Shown: in pieces, positions 7,493 through 13,740 of the stretch | How the letters are laid out: the number at the start of each line of letters is the position of its first letter | Position numbering within the stretch: the first letter of the stretch is position 1 | Source of the DNA: Spirochaetia bacterium | GTDB lineage: Bacteria; Spirochaetota; Spirochaetia; Treponematales; Breznakiellaceae | Reading direction: 5' to 3' | DNA: 19,577 nucleotides | NCBI GenBank assembly: GCA_025997595.1 | Contig: BNUU01000032.1 | Span: 1 to 19,577 of the forward strand | Program-made: the position numbers and the translations under genes | The notes under the pieces: model-generated | Seen by the model: only the letters and a program-made list of their open reading frames with translations | Database searches by the model: none | Told to the model about the DNA's origin: nothing

Positions 7493-8821
7493 TCAAAATA
7501 CTTCCCCGGCTTCCCAGATATCCCTTTGCTCCGGGGAGGTGTACACATCAGTCCCGGACGGGGGGATAGTTTCAACGGAAGTTTCAGTACTTCTTAGAGG
7601 GGTTGAAAGTGTTGAAAGTGCTGAAACTGCTGAAACTGCTGTATAAGTTTCACTACTTTCACTACTTTCACTACTTTCACTACTTTCACTACTTTCACTA
7701 CTTTCATCTTTATATAATGATGTTGATAAAACTTCCTTGGGAATTGTCCATTGACCATAACCGGGATAAATAACCTTTCCCTTGTCTTTTAGTTTTCCAA
7801 GAGCCATTGATATTGCGGACTTGGATTTTCCCATAACTGCGGCAATATCCCCGGTTGTCATATATCGGGGGACCGCTTCCCGCAGTACCTCTAAAATCGC
7901 CTCCTGCTCAGGGGCGGCCCGTTCCCGTTCCGGCTTTTGGGTATTCAGTATATCTTGAATATCATCATCCGCCGAACCTTCCCAGGACATGAAAGGGGCG
8001 ATTATCCCCCCTATGTCTTTTGATTGTATGGAGTATTGAAACCCGCCGCCGCCCGGCCCCAGGTTGTTCTTTTGGGGAAGGAATAGGCATCGATCCGTTT
8101 CTTTGTCCTTCGTGAATATCCATACAGACCGCGCCTTCGCGGTAAAGGCGATTGAACCGCCCACCCGGTAGGCTGCGTCCCCCTTACTTTTGTTGAGATG
8201 TTTAATCCCCACTATGGCGAACCGCTCCCTTTCGGCAAGGGAACAAAGCCCGTCCAGGGCCGCCCGTACTTCCTCATTACTGTTTGAATCTCCCCCGTCA
8301 AGGAAACCATCTAAGGGGTCCACAATCAATAAATGGAAATCATGTCCTTTTTCCCGGATCTGATTTATGGCATCCATGAAGGTGGATACTTTCAATAAAT
8401 TCATGGGTTTGGTATTCCCGTCCGGGGCCCGTTCCCCTTTTATTATGGATATGCGGGAAACATCGGCGCCCAGAGCGTCCAGGCGAGGCCGTATCGTGTC
8501 CCCCGGATCATCTTCACTGCTTAGGATGATGGTATCCCCCAACATACACGGGGAGCCATCGGGGAAAGCTTTTCCCAGGGAAACCCGCGCCGCAAGGTCC
8601 AATGTTCCCTGGCTTTTCCCCATGCCCGGATCGCCCGCATAGATAGTCAGCTTTCCTACGGCTATACGGTTTTTCCATAACCATGTTATAGGCTCCGGCT
8701 TTATTTCTGAAAACGGTTTAATAATAGCGGTGGGTTCCTTGCGTTCTATCGCTGCCGCCCGCTTTATCTTTGCCGCCTCAGTCCTAAACTCGCGGGGGTC
8801 CATATCTGCCATACTAGCCAT
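7493..8821 (-). CDS. RepA/KaiC-like replication ATPase with C-terminal winged helix (442 aa)
   Basis: A RecA-fold ATPase of the AAA_25/RepA helicase type, which acts as or loads a replicative helicase. Walker A is GDPGMGKS (63-70), the acidic strand SSEDDP lies near 101-106, and Walker B is LLIVDPLDGF (164-173). The stretch IKHLNKSKGDAAYRVGGS (206-223) then ARSVW is typical of RepA-like proteins of phages and islands. Residues about 303-362 form a winged helix (MTTGDIAAVMGKSKSAISMALGKLKDKG). A low-complexity tail follows, with repeated E-S-S units from an array of 9-bp repeats, then T/S/V-rich units. The ATG directly abuts the upstream stop (TAAATG), with AGGGG as binding site; ATGs at codons 4 and 7 are alternatives. 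Confidence 0.85.
   Translation of the reverse strand: MASMADMDPREFRTEAAKIKRAAAIERKEPTAIIKPFSEIKPEPITWLWKNRIAVGKLTIYAGDPGMGKSQGTLDLAARVSLGKAFPDGSPCMLGDTIILSSEDDPGDTIRPRLDALGADVSRISIIKGERAPDGNTKPMNLLKVSTFMDAINQIREKGHDFHLLIVDPLDGFLDGGDSNSNEEVRAALDGLCSLAERERFAIVGIKHLNKSKGDAAYRVGGSIAFTAKARSVWIFTKDKETDRCLFLPQKNNLGPGGGGFQYSIQSKDIGGIIAPFMSWEGSADDDIQDILNTQKPERERAAPEQEAILEVLREAVPRYMTTGDIAAVMGKSKSAISMALGKLKDKGKVIYPGYGQWTIPKEVLSTSLYKDESSESSESSESSESSESSETYTAVSAVSALSTLSTPLRSTETSVETIPPSGTDVYTSPEQRDIWEAGEVF
7570..7706. repeat. 9-bp direct repeat array in the replication gene, candidate intragenic origin
   Basis: Six exact head-to-tail copies of TTTCACTAC fill 7648-7701, with a partial TTTCA at 7702-7706. 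To the left are two copies of GTTGAAAGT (7602-7619) and two of GCTGAAACT (7620-7637), which carry the same core in inverted form, and TTTCAACGG (7570) and TTTCAGTAC (7582). The array stays in frame with the gene, adding E-S-S units. An AT-rich stretch (TTTATATAATGATGTTGAT, about 7709-7727) lies beside it. Iterons inside the initiator gene next to an AT-rich stretch is the layout of the lambda origin; function here is inferred. Confidence 0.6.
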
Positions 8822-9067
8822 TTATGACCCCTGCCTCCGGTACTTTTTGGTTACAGTGACTGAATGCCTCAGGATCGCCCCTGCCTCGTAATACACCTTC
8901 ATGGTTACAATGCCGTCTATAACGCTTCCCGCTTCGGCTTTGGTATCCTTTACAGCTTTGTAAAAGGCCTTTGACGTTATGGCATTTTGCGGTATACTCG
9001 TATTGGGTTGTTTCTTGTTTCTGCCCCCCGTGCTACCCAGGCCGGGGGTGTTTTTTTGTTTACTCAT
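8822..9067 (-). CDS. Hypothetical protein (81 aa)
   Basis: Lies between the 79-aa gene and the replication ATPase, joined by an ATGA overlap upstream (9064-9067) and a zero-base junction downstream. The N-terminal 30 residues are polar, basic and likely disordered; the rest (VIDGIVTMKVYYEAGAILRHSVTV) looks like beta strands ending in a basic KKYRRQ tail. It has no cysteines and no membrane segment. No family is recognised; the position suggests an accessory replication or regulatory role. Confidence 0.6.
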   Translation of the reverse strand: MSKQKNTPGLGSTGGRNKKQPNTSIPQNAITSKAFYKAVKDTKAEAGSVIDGIVTMKVYYEAGAILRHSVTVTKKYRRQGS

Positions 9068-9303
9068 TTAGCGCTCCCTGCGGGGTCCGGGTTGCCCTCT
9101 GCCGCTACTTTTTCAATCCGGTTATCCGTTGTTGAATAAGTGATTGACGCAATACGGCCCCCGTGAATTTTACAAATGCAAGAGCATTCCCCATATTCGA
9201 CCCGCCCGATATTCCCCCCAAGGGTTGCCGCAATGTTTAGCAGGGTGTCGATAAAAGGCCCCGGCTCGGCTTTGTTTTCCGGAGCTTTGTTTTTTGCGGT
9301 CAT
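9064..9303 (-). CDS. Hypothetical protein with a CxC motif (79 aa)
   Basis: Coupled on both sides by ATGA overlaps (9300-9303 with the excisionase-like gene, 9064-9067 with the next gene). After a Lys/Glu-rich N-terminus comes a predicted helix (FIDTLLNIAATLGG) and then a strand segment with E-C-S-C-I-C-K-I-H-G, three cysteines and a histidine close together, which may bind metal. Otherwise unrecognised. Confidence 0.6.
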   Translation of the reverse strand: MTAKNKAPENKAEPGPFIDTLLNIAATLGGNIGRVEYGECSCICKIHGGRIASITYSTTDNRIEKVAAEGNPDPAGSAK

Positions 9304-9485
9304 GCTTGGGCCACCTGTGACTGTCGGTCAAGCCACTTGTCCAGATCGGACCTGCGGAACCGGACCCCCCGCCGGATTTTCACCCGTGGTAAGTCTTCGA
9401 TACGGTCCAGGGTGGTCACGCAAACTTTGAGAAATGATGCCGCTTCTTTGCGGGTCAGTACACCTGATTCTTGAATAGTGTTCAT
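9300..9485 (-). CDS. Excisionase-like helix-turn-helix protein (61 aa)
   Basis: A winged-helix protein of the HTH_17/excisionase type: LTRKEAASFLKVCVTTLDRI (residues about 10-29) is the helix-turn-helix, and RVKIRRGVRFRRSDLDKWLDRQ (34-55) is the usual wing and closing helix. Such proteins bend DNA at attachment sites for excision or regulate nearby promoters. AAGGGG lies before the ATG. It heads the downstream operon, directly after a control region rich in inverted repeats, which it may bind. With the integrase nearby, a role as excisionase is likely, but it could be a transcription regulator instead. Confidence 0.8.
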   Translation of the reverse strand: MNTIQESGVLTRKEAASFLKVCVTTLDRIEDLPRVKIRRGVRFRRSDLDKWLDRQSQVAQA

Positions 9486-9579
9486 AAGATACCCCTTAAT
9501 AAGACTGTTTCTTTTGTCTTATGCATAAAGGGTAAATAATTAGTTTAGATAAACATATTTTACCTTTAAGGGTAATTTA
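9486..9579. promoter_or_regulatory. Control region with three inverted repeats upstream of the xis operon
   Basis: This AT-rich 94-bp gap holds ATAAGAC-10 bp-GTCTTAT (9499-9522, perfect 7-bp arms), GTTTA-GA-TAAAC (9543-9554), and TTACCTTTAAGGGTAA (9560-9575, one mismatched pair). AAGGGTAA occurs twice, at 9528-9535 and 9568-9575, exactly 40 bp apart. This density suggests repressor or excisionase binding sites controlling the minus-strand operon that starts at 9485. No clear -35/-10 pair is assigned. Confidence 0.55.
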
Positions 9580-10068
9580 CTAACTATCGGGGGTATTTTC
9601 TAAAATTTTCTTTATTTCAAGATAATCTGGTGACGGTTTCTTTTTCCCGTATGAGCCGCCATTGCTACTAAAACTATTTTTCAAGTCTGTTTCATTAAAA
9701 AGATTTTCTATCAATTTCCAGGGTGTAGGTTTATGCCCCATGTATCCAAAATATTGTGAAAGTGACACCTTTGACTTTTCCCATTTATAGCCAATATCGG
9801 TGTCGGTAATGACTTTTTCTTTAAGTAACGGTAAATCTTTCCCAAACTGCGGGTATTCATTAAATACTGCTAATGCCGTTAGGGGGTATACCGGCACATC
9901 CGGCCCTTCCCCCGCCCTATCTGCCAGTAATACAGTAGTTTCGTCACATGCAAGCCTTATCAATCCTTGGTCACCTAAACGGAACTGCCCCTTTTTTATT
10001 GCCCGTGTTACCCGCCTTAGATTTTCAAGCATTATATTTTCGATTTGTTCCTGTTCCTGGTCATTCAT
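9580..10068 (-). CDS. Hypothetical protein downstream of integrase (162 aa)
   Basis: The ATG at 10068 lies one base after the integrase stop (TAACATG), with a GGGGGCGG stretch as likely binding site. A longer reading to 10161 would overlap the integrase and add an Arg-rich shadow sequence, so it is rejected. The N-terminus is helical and charged (NDQEQEQIENIMLENLRRV), and the C-terminus is Ser/Lys-rich. The middle (KVSLSQYFGYM, WKLIENLF) shows no recognised motif. Being coupled to the integrase, it may help in recombination or its control, an inference from position only. Confidence 0.6.
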   Translation of the reverse strand: MNDQEQEQIENIMLENLRRVTRAIKKGQFRLGDQGLIRLACDETTVLLADRAGEGPDVPVYPLTALAVFNEYPQFGKDLPLLKEKVITDTDIGYKWEKSKVSLSQYFGYMGHKPTPWKLIENLFNETDLKNSFSSNGGSYGKKKPSPDYLEIKKILENTPDS

Positions 10069-10069
10069 G

Positions 10070-11392
10070 TTATGCCGCCCCCTCGCTGCTTGCCGGTAAC
10101 AATCCGCCGAAAATCTGAATCTGCGCCGCCTGGACCGCCGCCGCTTGCCCGTCAATGTCATGGGCGGAATAATGGGTCAACATTTTATCGGTCCGGTGTC
10201 CCGTCTGCATTTTCAAGAATCGATCATCTATTTTGCCTTTCATATATGCCGTGAAAAAATGGCGGAATCCGTGGACCGTATATTTTTTACTTTCCGCCGC
10301 CGATAATCCGATTTTCCGCAGGGCTTTTCGTAAATCACTTAATAAGACTTTTTCGTCCAGGGGCTTGTCTGTGACCGTATCCGAAAAAAAGACATATCCA
10401 TCCACCCCCTGCCTGTGGGGATTCGACCGTGCAAGGTCAATGAGTGCATCCATGATGACAGGGAAAGGGACTTGAACGGTCCGGCTTTCCCCGTTTTTGG
10501 TTGTCTTTAATCCGTCGAAAGGATTGTAAGAATGAGAAACATAAAGGCAGTCATTCCCCAGATCGACCGCCCGCAGGCCCAGAATTTCCCCGGCCCGTAG
10601 CCCGGTAACACAGGCCAGCATATTGGCAAGTTTCGCCTTGCCGTTTTGCCAGTCCGCCGCAAAAAGTACCTTCACGGTTTCCGGCGTTAAAATCTGCCGC
10701 TCCCGTGCCTTGCCCGCAAAATAGACAATCCCTGCGGATAAATCGGTTTCAATCATGGACTTATTGAAGGCCCATTTTAAGGCAATGGTTCCGGCTTGTA
10801 CGATTCGGTTTTTAGTAACCGCCGCAAGGGGTTTCTTGGTACTATCGGATTTTAGTTTTTCAAGGCTATCAATGAAGGCTTCAATATCGGCCTTGGTCAA
10901 GGAACCCAAAAGGCGATCCCCGAAAAAGGGTTTCCAGTACATTTCTATGAACCGATAAAAAGCATGGCAGTATTCCCGGTGGATCCCGTGGTCTTTCCGC
11001 AGACGTTCCTTGACGTAGGGGGACCGATCAAAGTCCCATACTTCCAAAAGAAAATCGATCAATCCCCGGTCTGCCTTGGTCCCGGTCATTATCGCCGATT
11101 TCACCAGACCCTTTTTTTTCAGTTCTTTGATGATGTTTTCGGCGTCTGCTGCGGTCATGTCAGCCCGCCGTATCTGGTCCACTATGCCGATGTTATGAAC
11201 CGCCGCCTTCCCGGCCTTTTGCGGTATGCCGTCCGTGTACCATGCCCATGCGACTTTTAAGGCCTGCGGCCTGCTTGCCTGCCCGGTACATATCGGCTTC
11301 ATGTAAGCCCCGGTCTTTTCATTCTTGAATTGGACGTAAAAATTAGGCCGCCCCGCCCGTTGCCATAAGGAAAAAGGACAATCCCGGATCAT
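10070..11392 (-). CDS. int: Tyrosine recombinase/phage integrase (440 aa)
   Basis: Inserts and excises the element at tRNA-Ala. All catalytic residues are visible: R266 in VTGLRAGEI, K296 (or K299) in GLKTTKNGESRTVQV, H374 and R377 in VHGFRHFF, H399 in QTGHRTDK and the nucleophile Y408 in LTHYSA. A SAM-like core-binding domain covers about 110-215 (FYRFIEMYWKPFFGDRLL, LTKADIEAFID), and the first 60 residues resemble the arm-binding domain. Length is normal. AAGGTG lies six bases before the ATG. It starts 142 bp from the 3' end of the tRNA on the same strand, so it could be read from the tRNA promoter. The protein looks intact. Confidence 0.95.
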   Translation of the reverse strand: MIRDCPFSLWQRAGRPNFYVQFKNEKTGAYMKPICTGQASRPQALKVAWAWYTDGIPQKAGKAAVHNIGIVDQIRRADMTAADAENIIKELKKKGLVKSAIMTGTKADRGLIDFLLEVWDFDRSPYVKERLRKDHGIHREYCHAFYRFIEMYWKPFFGDRLLGSLTKADIEAFIDSLEKLKSDSTKKPLAAVTKNRIVQAGTIALKWAFNKSMIETDLSAGIVYFAGKARERQILTPETVKVLFAADWQNGKAKLANMLACVTGLRAGEILGLRAVDLGNDCLYVSHSYNPFDGLKTTKNGESRTVQVPFPVIMDALIDLARSNPHRQGVDGYVFFSDTVTDKPLDEKVLLSDLRKALRKIGLSAAESKKYTVHGFRHFFTAYMKGKIDDRFLKMQTGHRTDKMLTHYSAHDIDGQAAAVQAAQIQIFGGLLPASSEGAA

Positions 11393-11406
11393 GGCTTCAC
11401 CTTCAA

Positions 11407-11454
11407 AAAATGACCCCGAAAAGGCGTTTCTATCTGCCTTTTATCTGTCATTTT
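11407..11454. promoter_or_regulatory. Nested inverted repeat between tRNA-Ala and integrase
   Basis: The outer arms are AAAATGAC (11407-11414) and GTCATTTT (11447-11454); the inner arms are AAAAGGC (11419-11425) and GCCTTTT (11436-11442), with a 4/4 internal loop and a 10-base end loop. On the minus strand the outer arm runs into six T, so it may act as a weak terminator for the tRNA transcript or as an attenuator in the integrase leader. It could also be a protein binding site for the recombination complex. Confidence 0.5.
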
Positions 11455-11478
11455 GCGTATAAGCAATGATTAAGGATT

Positions 11479-11491
11479 CCCTTTGTAAGGG
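11479..11491. other. Short inverted repeat CCCTTTGTAAGGG near the attachment site
   Basis: Arms CCCTT and AAGGG with a TGT spacer. The AAGGGTA core at 11487-11493 is the same as the two AAGGGTAA copies upstream of the excisionase-like gene, so it may be a shared binding site for Int or Xis. Confidence 0.3.
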
Positions 11492-11533
11492 TAGTCCCGG
11501 CCTAAGTCCTTATAACATAAAGAATTAGGTCAA

Positions 11534-11607
11534 TGGAGGTAGTCGGAATTGAACCGACGACCTTTTGAATGCCATTCAAACGCTCTAGCCAACTGAGCTA
11601 TACCCCC
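11534..11607 (-). tRNA. tRNA-Ala (anticodon GGC), integration target
   Basis: A full cloverleaf of 74 nt: acceptor GGGGGTA/TACCTCC, D arm GCTC-GAGC, anticodon arm TTTGA-ATGGCAT-TCAAA with GGC in the loop, T arm GTCGG-TTCAATT-CCGAC and discriminator A. The acceptor stem has a G3:U70 wobble, the hallmark of alanine tRNAs, which confirms the identity. CCA is not encoded (TTG follows). Its 3' end faces the integrase gene, and the tRNA sequence is kept intact at the junction. Confidence 0.96.
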
Positions 11608-11621
11608 AAAGGAACCAGTTG

Positions 11622-11650
11622 AATATATCCTTCTAACCTGTTTATGTCAA
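11622..11650 (-). promoter_or_regulatory. Sigma-70 promoter of tRNA-Ala
   Basis: On the minus strand, TTGACA (11645-11650) is followed after exactly 17 bases by TATATT (11622-11627). The expected start lies a few bases before the tRNA 5' end at 11607. A perfect -35, optimal spacer and one-mismatch -10 make this a strong call. Transcription would continue towards the integrase unless terminated. Confidence 0.85.
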
Positions 11651-11675
11651 TATGATATTGAACAACTCTCCTTTG

Positions 11676-12902
11676 TCAATACAAAAAGCCAAACAGCCAA
11701 AGGGGGATTTTTTTGTCATACCCGTACTCAATATCATCGGCGGCAACCCAGGCGGCAGAATCCGCACCTGAAAGTTCCGCCTGCGCGTCTGCGGCCTTTA
11801 ACTGCCGGCGGGTTTTGTGCCTGCCCCCAACTTCGATGAGGTATTTACCGTCCACGAAAAAATCCCCGGCATCGGGGAATACGATACTGTGTTCATAGGC
11901 AAGCTGATTCGCCAGAAAGGTTTCCCGCACATTCCCCGTGTCCCATGAGGGACCCTTAAACAGGTACATCAAATTGGTGTTTTCCAGAAAGAGCTTATCC
12001 GGCTTCTGCAAAACGCTGATGCCCCCGGCCTCTTTATAGAGGTTCCGGGTAAGCCGGGCTTCCGCCAGGTACTGAATGTAGGCAATCAGGGTCTGTCGGT
12101 TAATCCCAATCCGCTCGCCCAGCTTGCTGATATTGGGAATAAAGGGGGCGGATTCGGAAATAACAGCCAGGAGCTGTTTGAGTTTGGGGATATAGGCCAT
12201 CTCCACCCCGCGCAGCAGGGGGAGCTCCATTTCCAGGATCATTGCCACCGTTTCCTCAAGCCGCATGGGGTAGAGGTCCGGACCCTCGGTAAAATAGGGG
12301 TAATAGCCGGCCTGCAAATAGGCGGCAAAATACTGAAAGGGCTTTATCAAAGCGCAGATTTCGGCGGAAATTTTCCCGTGGTTGTGCAGGATATCCTCAA
12401 GGCCGTACACCGGAAAGGCGGTTCCCGCAGTCAGGTTGAGGTATTCCCGGAAAGAGAGGCCCTGCATGGTATACACTATGGCCCGCCTGCTCAGGTCGGC
12501 CCGGGCATTGAGGATTTCCAGCAGGGAGGAGCCGGTAAACACAATGGAAAGTTCGGGGTAATCGTCGTACAGATTTTTGATAACCCGGGCCCATTCGGGG
12601 TATTTGTGAATCTCGTCAAGAAAGAGATGGGTTCCGCCCCTTTTCACAAAACGATCCGCAAGTTCCAACAGGTTATTCCGGGAAAACCAGAGGTTATCCA
12701 GGCTGGCATAGAGAACCCGGCCCGGTTCATCCCCAAAGGCCTCTTTCATGTGCTGTAAAAGCAGGGTGGTCTTCCCGGTCCCCCGTGCGCCCCGGACCCC
12801 AATCAGCCGGGCCTTCCACTGCACCTTATGGTTAATGCTGCGGACAAAATCCATGGAGGTATTGATAATCCGCCGCCGGGATATTTCTAAAAGGTCATCC
12901 AT
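11676..12902 (-). CDS. AAA ATPase with DUF4143-type C-terminal domain (408 aa)
   Basis: An ATP-binding protein of the AAA_14/DUF4143 family, common in anaerobes and often in many copies; its cellular role is not settled. Walker A is GARGTGKTT (38-46), Walker B HLFLDEIHK (92-100), and the sensor-like strand SIVFTGSS follows near 120. The C-terminal half (about 200-375) has the family's winged-helix section (ISKLGERIGINRQTLIAYIQYLAEARL) and a restriction-nuclease-like end with FFVDGKYLIEVGG. The ATG at 12902 has no ribosome binding site; an in-frame ATG at codon 17 does not either. It lies between tRNA-Ala and rlmB and shows no sign of decay. Confidence 0.88.
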   Translation of the reverse strand: MDDLLEISRRRIINTSMDFVRSINHKVQWKARLIGVRGARGTGKTTLLLQHMKEAFGDEPGRVLYASLDNLWFSRNNLLELADRFVKRGGTHLFLDEIHKYPEWARVIKNLYDDYPELSIVFTGSSLLEILNARADLSRRAIVYTMQGLSFREYLNLTAGTAFPVYGLEDILHNHGKISAEICALIKPFQYFAAYLQAGYYPYFTEGPDLYPMRLEETVAMILEMELPLLRGVEMAYIPKLKQLLAVISESAPFIPNISKLGERIGINRQTLIAYIQYLAEARLTRNLYKEAGGISVLQKPDKLFLENTNLMYLFKGPSWDTGNVRETFLANQLAYEHSIVFPDAGDFFVDGKYLIEVGGRHKTRRQLKAADAQAELSGADSAAWVAADDIEYGYDKKIPLWLFGFLY

Positions 12903-12944
12903 GGTTTTATACTAACATAATATGAAAGAAATGTAAAGTCAAAC

Positions 12945-12997
12945 AACCAAAATTTTTATAAATTAGTCGTTATGGTAACCAAAAATATATATAAATT
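12945..12997. repeat. Imperfect AT-rich direct repeat upstream of the AAA ATPase gene
   Basis: AACCAAAATTTTTATAAATT (12945-12964) and a 21-bp variant with the same ends (12977-12997) occur in the 109-bp gap between the ATPase start and the rlmB stop. A TTGACT element (minus strand) at 12935-12940 lies between them and the ATPase gene, with weak -10 candidates very close to the ATG. The repeats may be regulatory or simply AT-rich spacer. Confidence 0.35.
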
Positions 12998-13011
12998 GAT
13001 TGTTGCAATAA

Positions 13012-13731
13012 CTATTTTCGTTGCCGCCGAACCTCGTAGAGCAACACCCCGGCGGCCACGGAAACGTTGAGGGAGTCGATGCGGCCATGGGAAGGGATGG
13101 CGATGAGGCCGTCGCAGTTATCCCGGAGGAGCCGGGAAATGCCTTCCCCTTCGCTGCCCAGGACAAGGGCGATACGGCCGTGCAGGTCCGTGTCGTAGGC
13201 GGCTTTGCCGGTCATGTCCGCGCCGTAGATCCAGAATCCGGCCGCTTTAAGGTCCTCGACGGCGCGGGGGAGGTTTGCAACTTCGGCGGTGGGGACCCAG
13301 TCAACCGCGCCGGCGGAGGTTTTAGAGATGACTTCGGCGTGCTTTGCGCTGCGGCGGTTCCGGGTCACCACCAGGTCCGCGCCGAACTGGTCACAGGAAC
13401 GGAGGATGGCGCCGTAATTGTGGGGATCGGTAATTTCATCCAGGATCACCGCCAGGGCGTCTTTGCGCTCCCCGAGGCCGGCGATGAATTCGGCCAGGCT
13501 GATATCCACGCCGCCCCCGGAATCCGCCACTTCAAGGGCGATGCCCCGGTGGTCAGGGGCGTACCGGTCAAGGTCGTGGGTCCCCACCCGGTTCACCGGG
13601 ATTTTAAATTCGGCGGCCAGGGAAAGGATCTCCCGCGCACGGGGCCCGGCTTTGGCCAGTAAAATCGGCCCGTGCTGTTTTCCTGATTTGATACGTTCTT
13701 CGATGGCGTGGAAGCCTGTTAAATAACCCAT
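13012..13731 (-). CDS. rlmB: 23S rRNA 2'-O-ribose methyltransferase RlmB, SPOUT family (239 aa)
   Basis: Methylates the 2'-hydroxyl of a guanosine in 23S rRNA (G2251 in E. coli numbering) with S-adenosylmethionine. An N-terminal L30e-like RNA-binding domain (MGYLTGFHAIEERI, about 1-75) is followed by the SPOUT knot with its three motifs: DPHNYGAILRSCDQFGA (102-118), LGSEGEGISRLL (191-202) and IPSHGRIDSLNVSVAAG (212-228). Length matches the family. The other TrmH-type enzymes are close relatives, but the motif wording and N-terminal domain fit RlmB best. It lies 9 bases downstream of the beta-CASP nuclease gene, so they are probably co-transcribed; no clear ribosome binding site is seen. Confidence 0.9.
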   Translation of the reverse strand: MGYLTGFHAIEERIKSGKQHGPILLAKAGPRAREILSLAAEFKIPVNRVGTHDLDRYAPDHRGIALEVADSGGGVDISLAEFIAGLGERKDALAVILDEITDPHNYGAILRSCDQFGADLVVTRNRRSAKHAEVISKTSAGAVDWVPTAEVANLPRAVEDLKAAGFWIYGADMTGKAAYDTDLHGRIALVLGSEGEGISRLLRDNCDGLIAIPSHGRIDSLNVSVAAGVLLYEVRRQRK

Positions 13732-13740
13732 ATCGCGCCG

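Larger units (their letters stand above)
1..11533. mobile_element. Integrated phage-like element (prophage or satellite), left end outside window
   Basis: The right boundary is the 3' end of tRNA-Ala at 11534, the usual target of tyrosine integrases, with the integrase gene starting 142 bp away. The region holds integrase, an excisionase-like protein, a replication ATPase, terminase small and large subunits and a tape measure protein, nearly all on one strand with stop/start overlaps. Past the tRNA the genes are ordinary housekeeping ones. No second copy of the tRNA 3' end is visible in the window, so the left attachment site must lie further left. Portal, capsid, lysis and repressor genes are not seen. 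It could be a complete phage with structural genes to the left, a decayed prophage, or a satellite. Confidence 0.85.

Noticed and set aside
7648..7706. CRISPR array
   Set aside because: The 9-bp repeats are head to tail with no spacers and lie inside a coding frame.
10069..10161. Longer N-terminus for the 162-aa gene
   Set aside because: The added part is Arg-rich, overlaps the integrase end and lacks a binding site; the ATG at 10068 abuts the integrase stop with a plausible site.
13021..13662. 213-codon plus-strand frame opposite rlmB
   Set aside because: Antisense shadow; rlmB has all its family motifs on the other strand.
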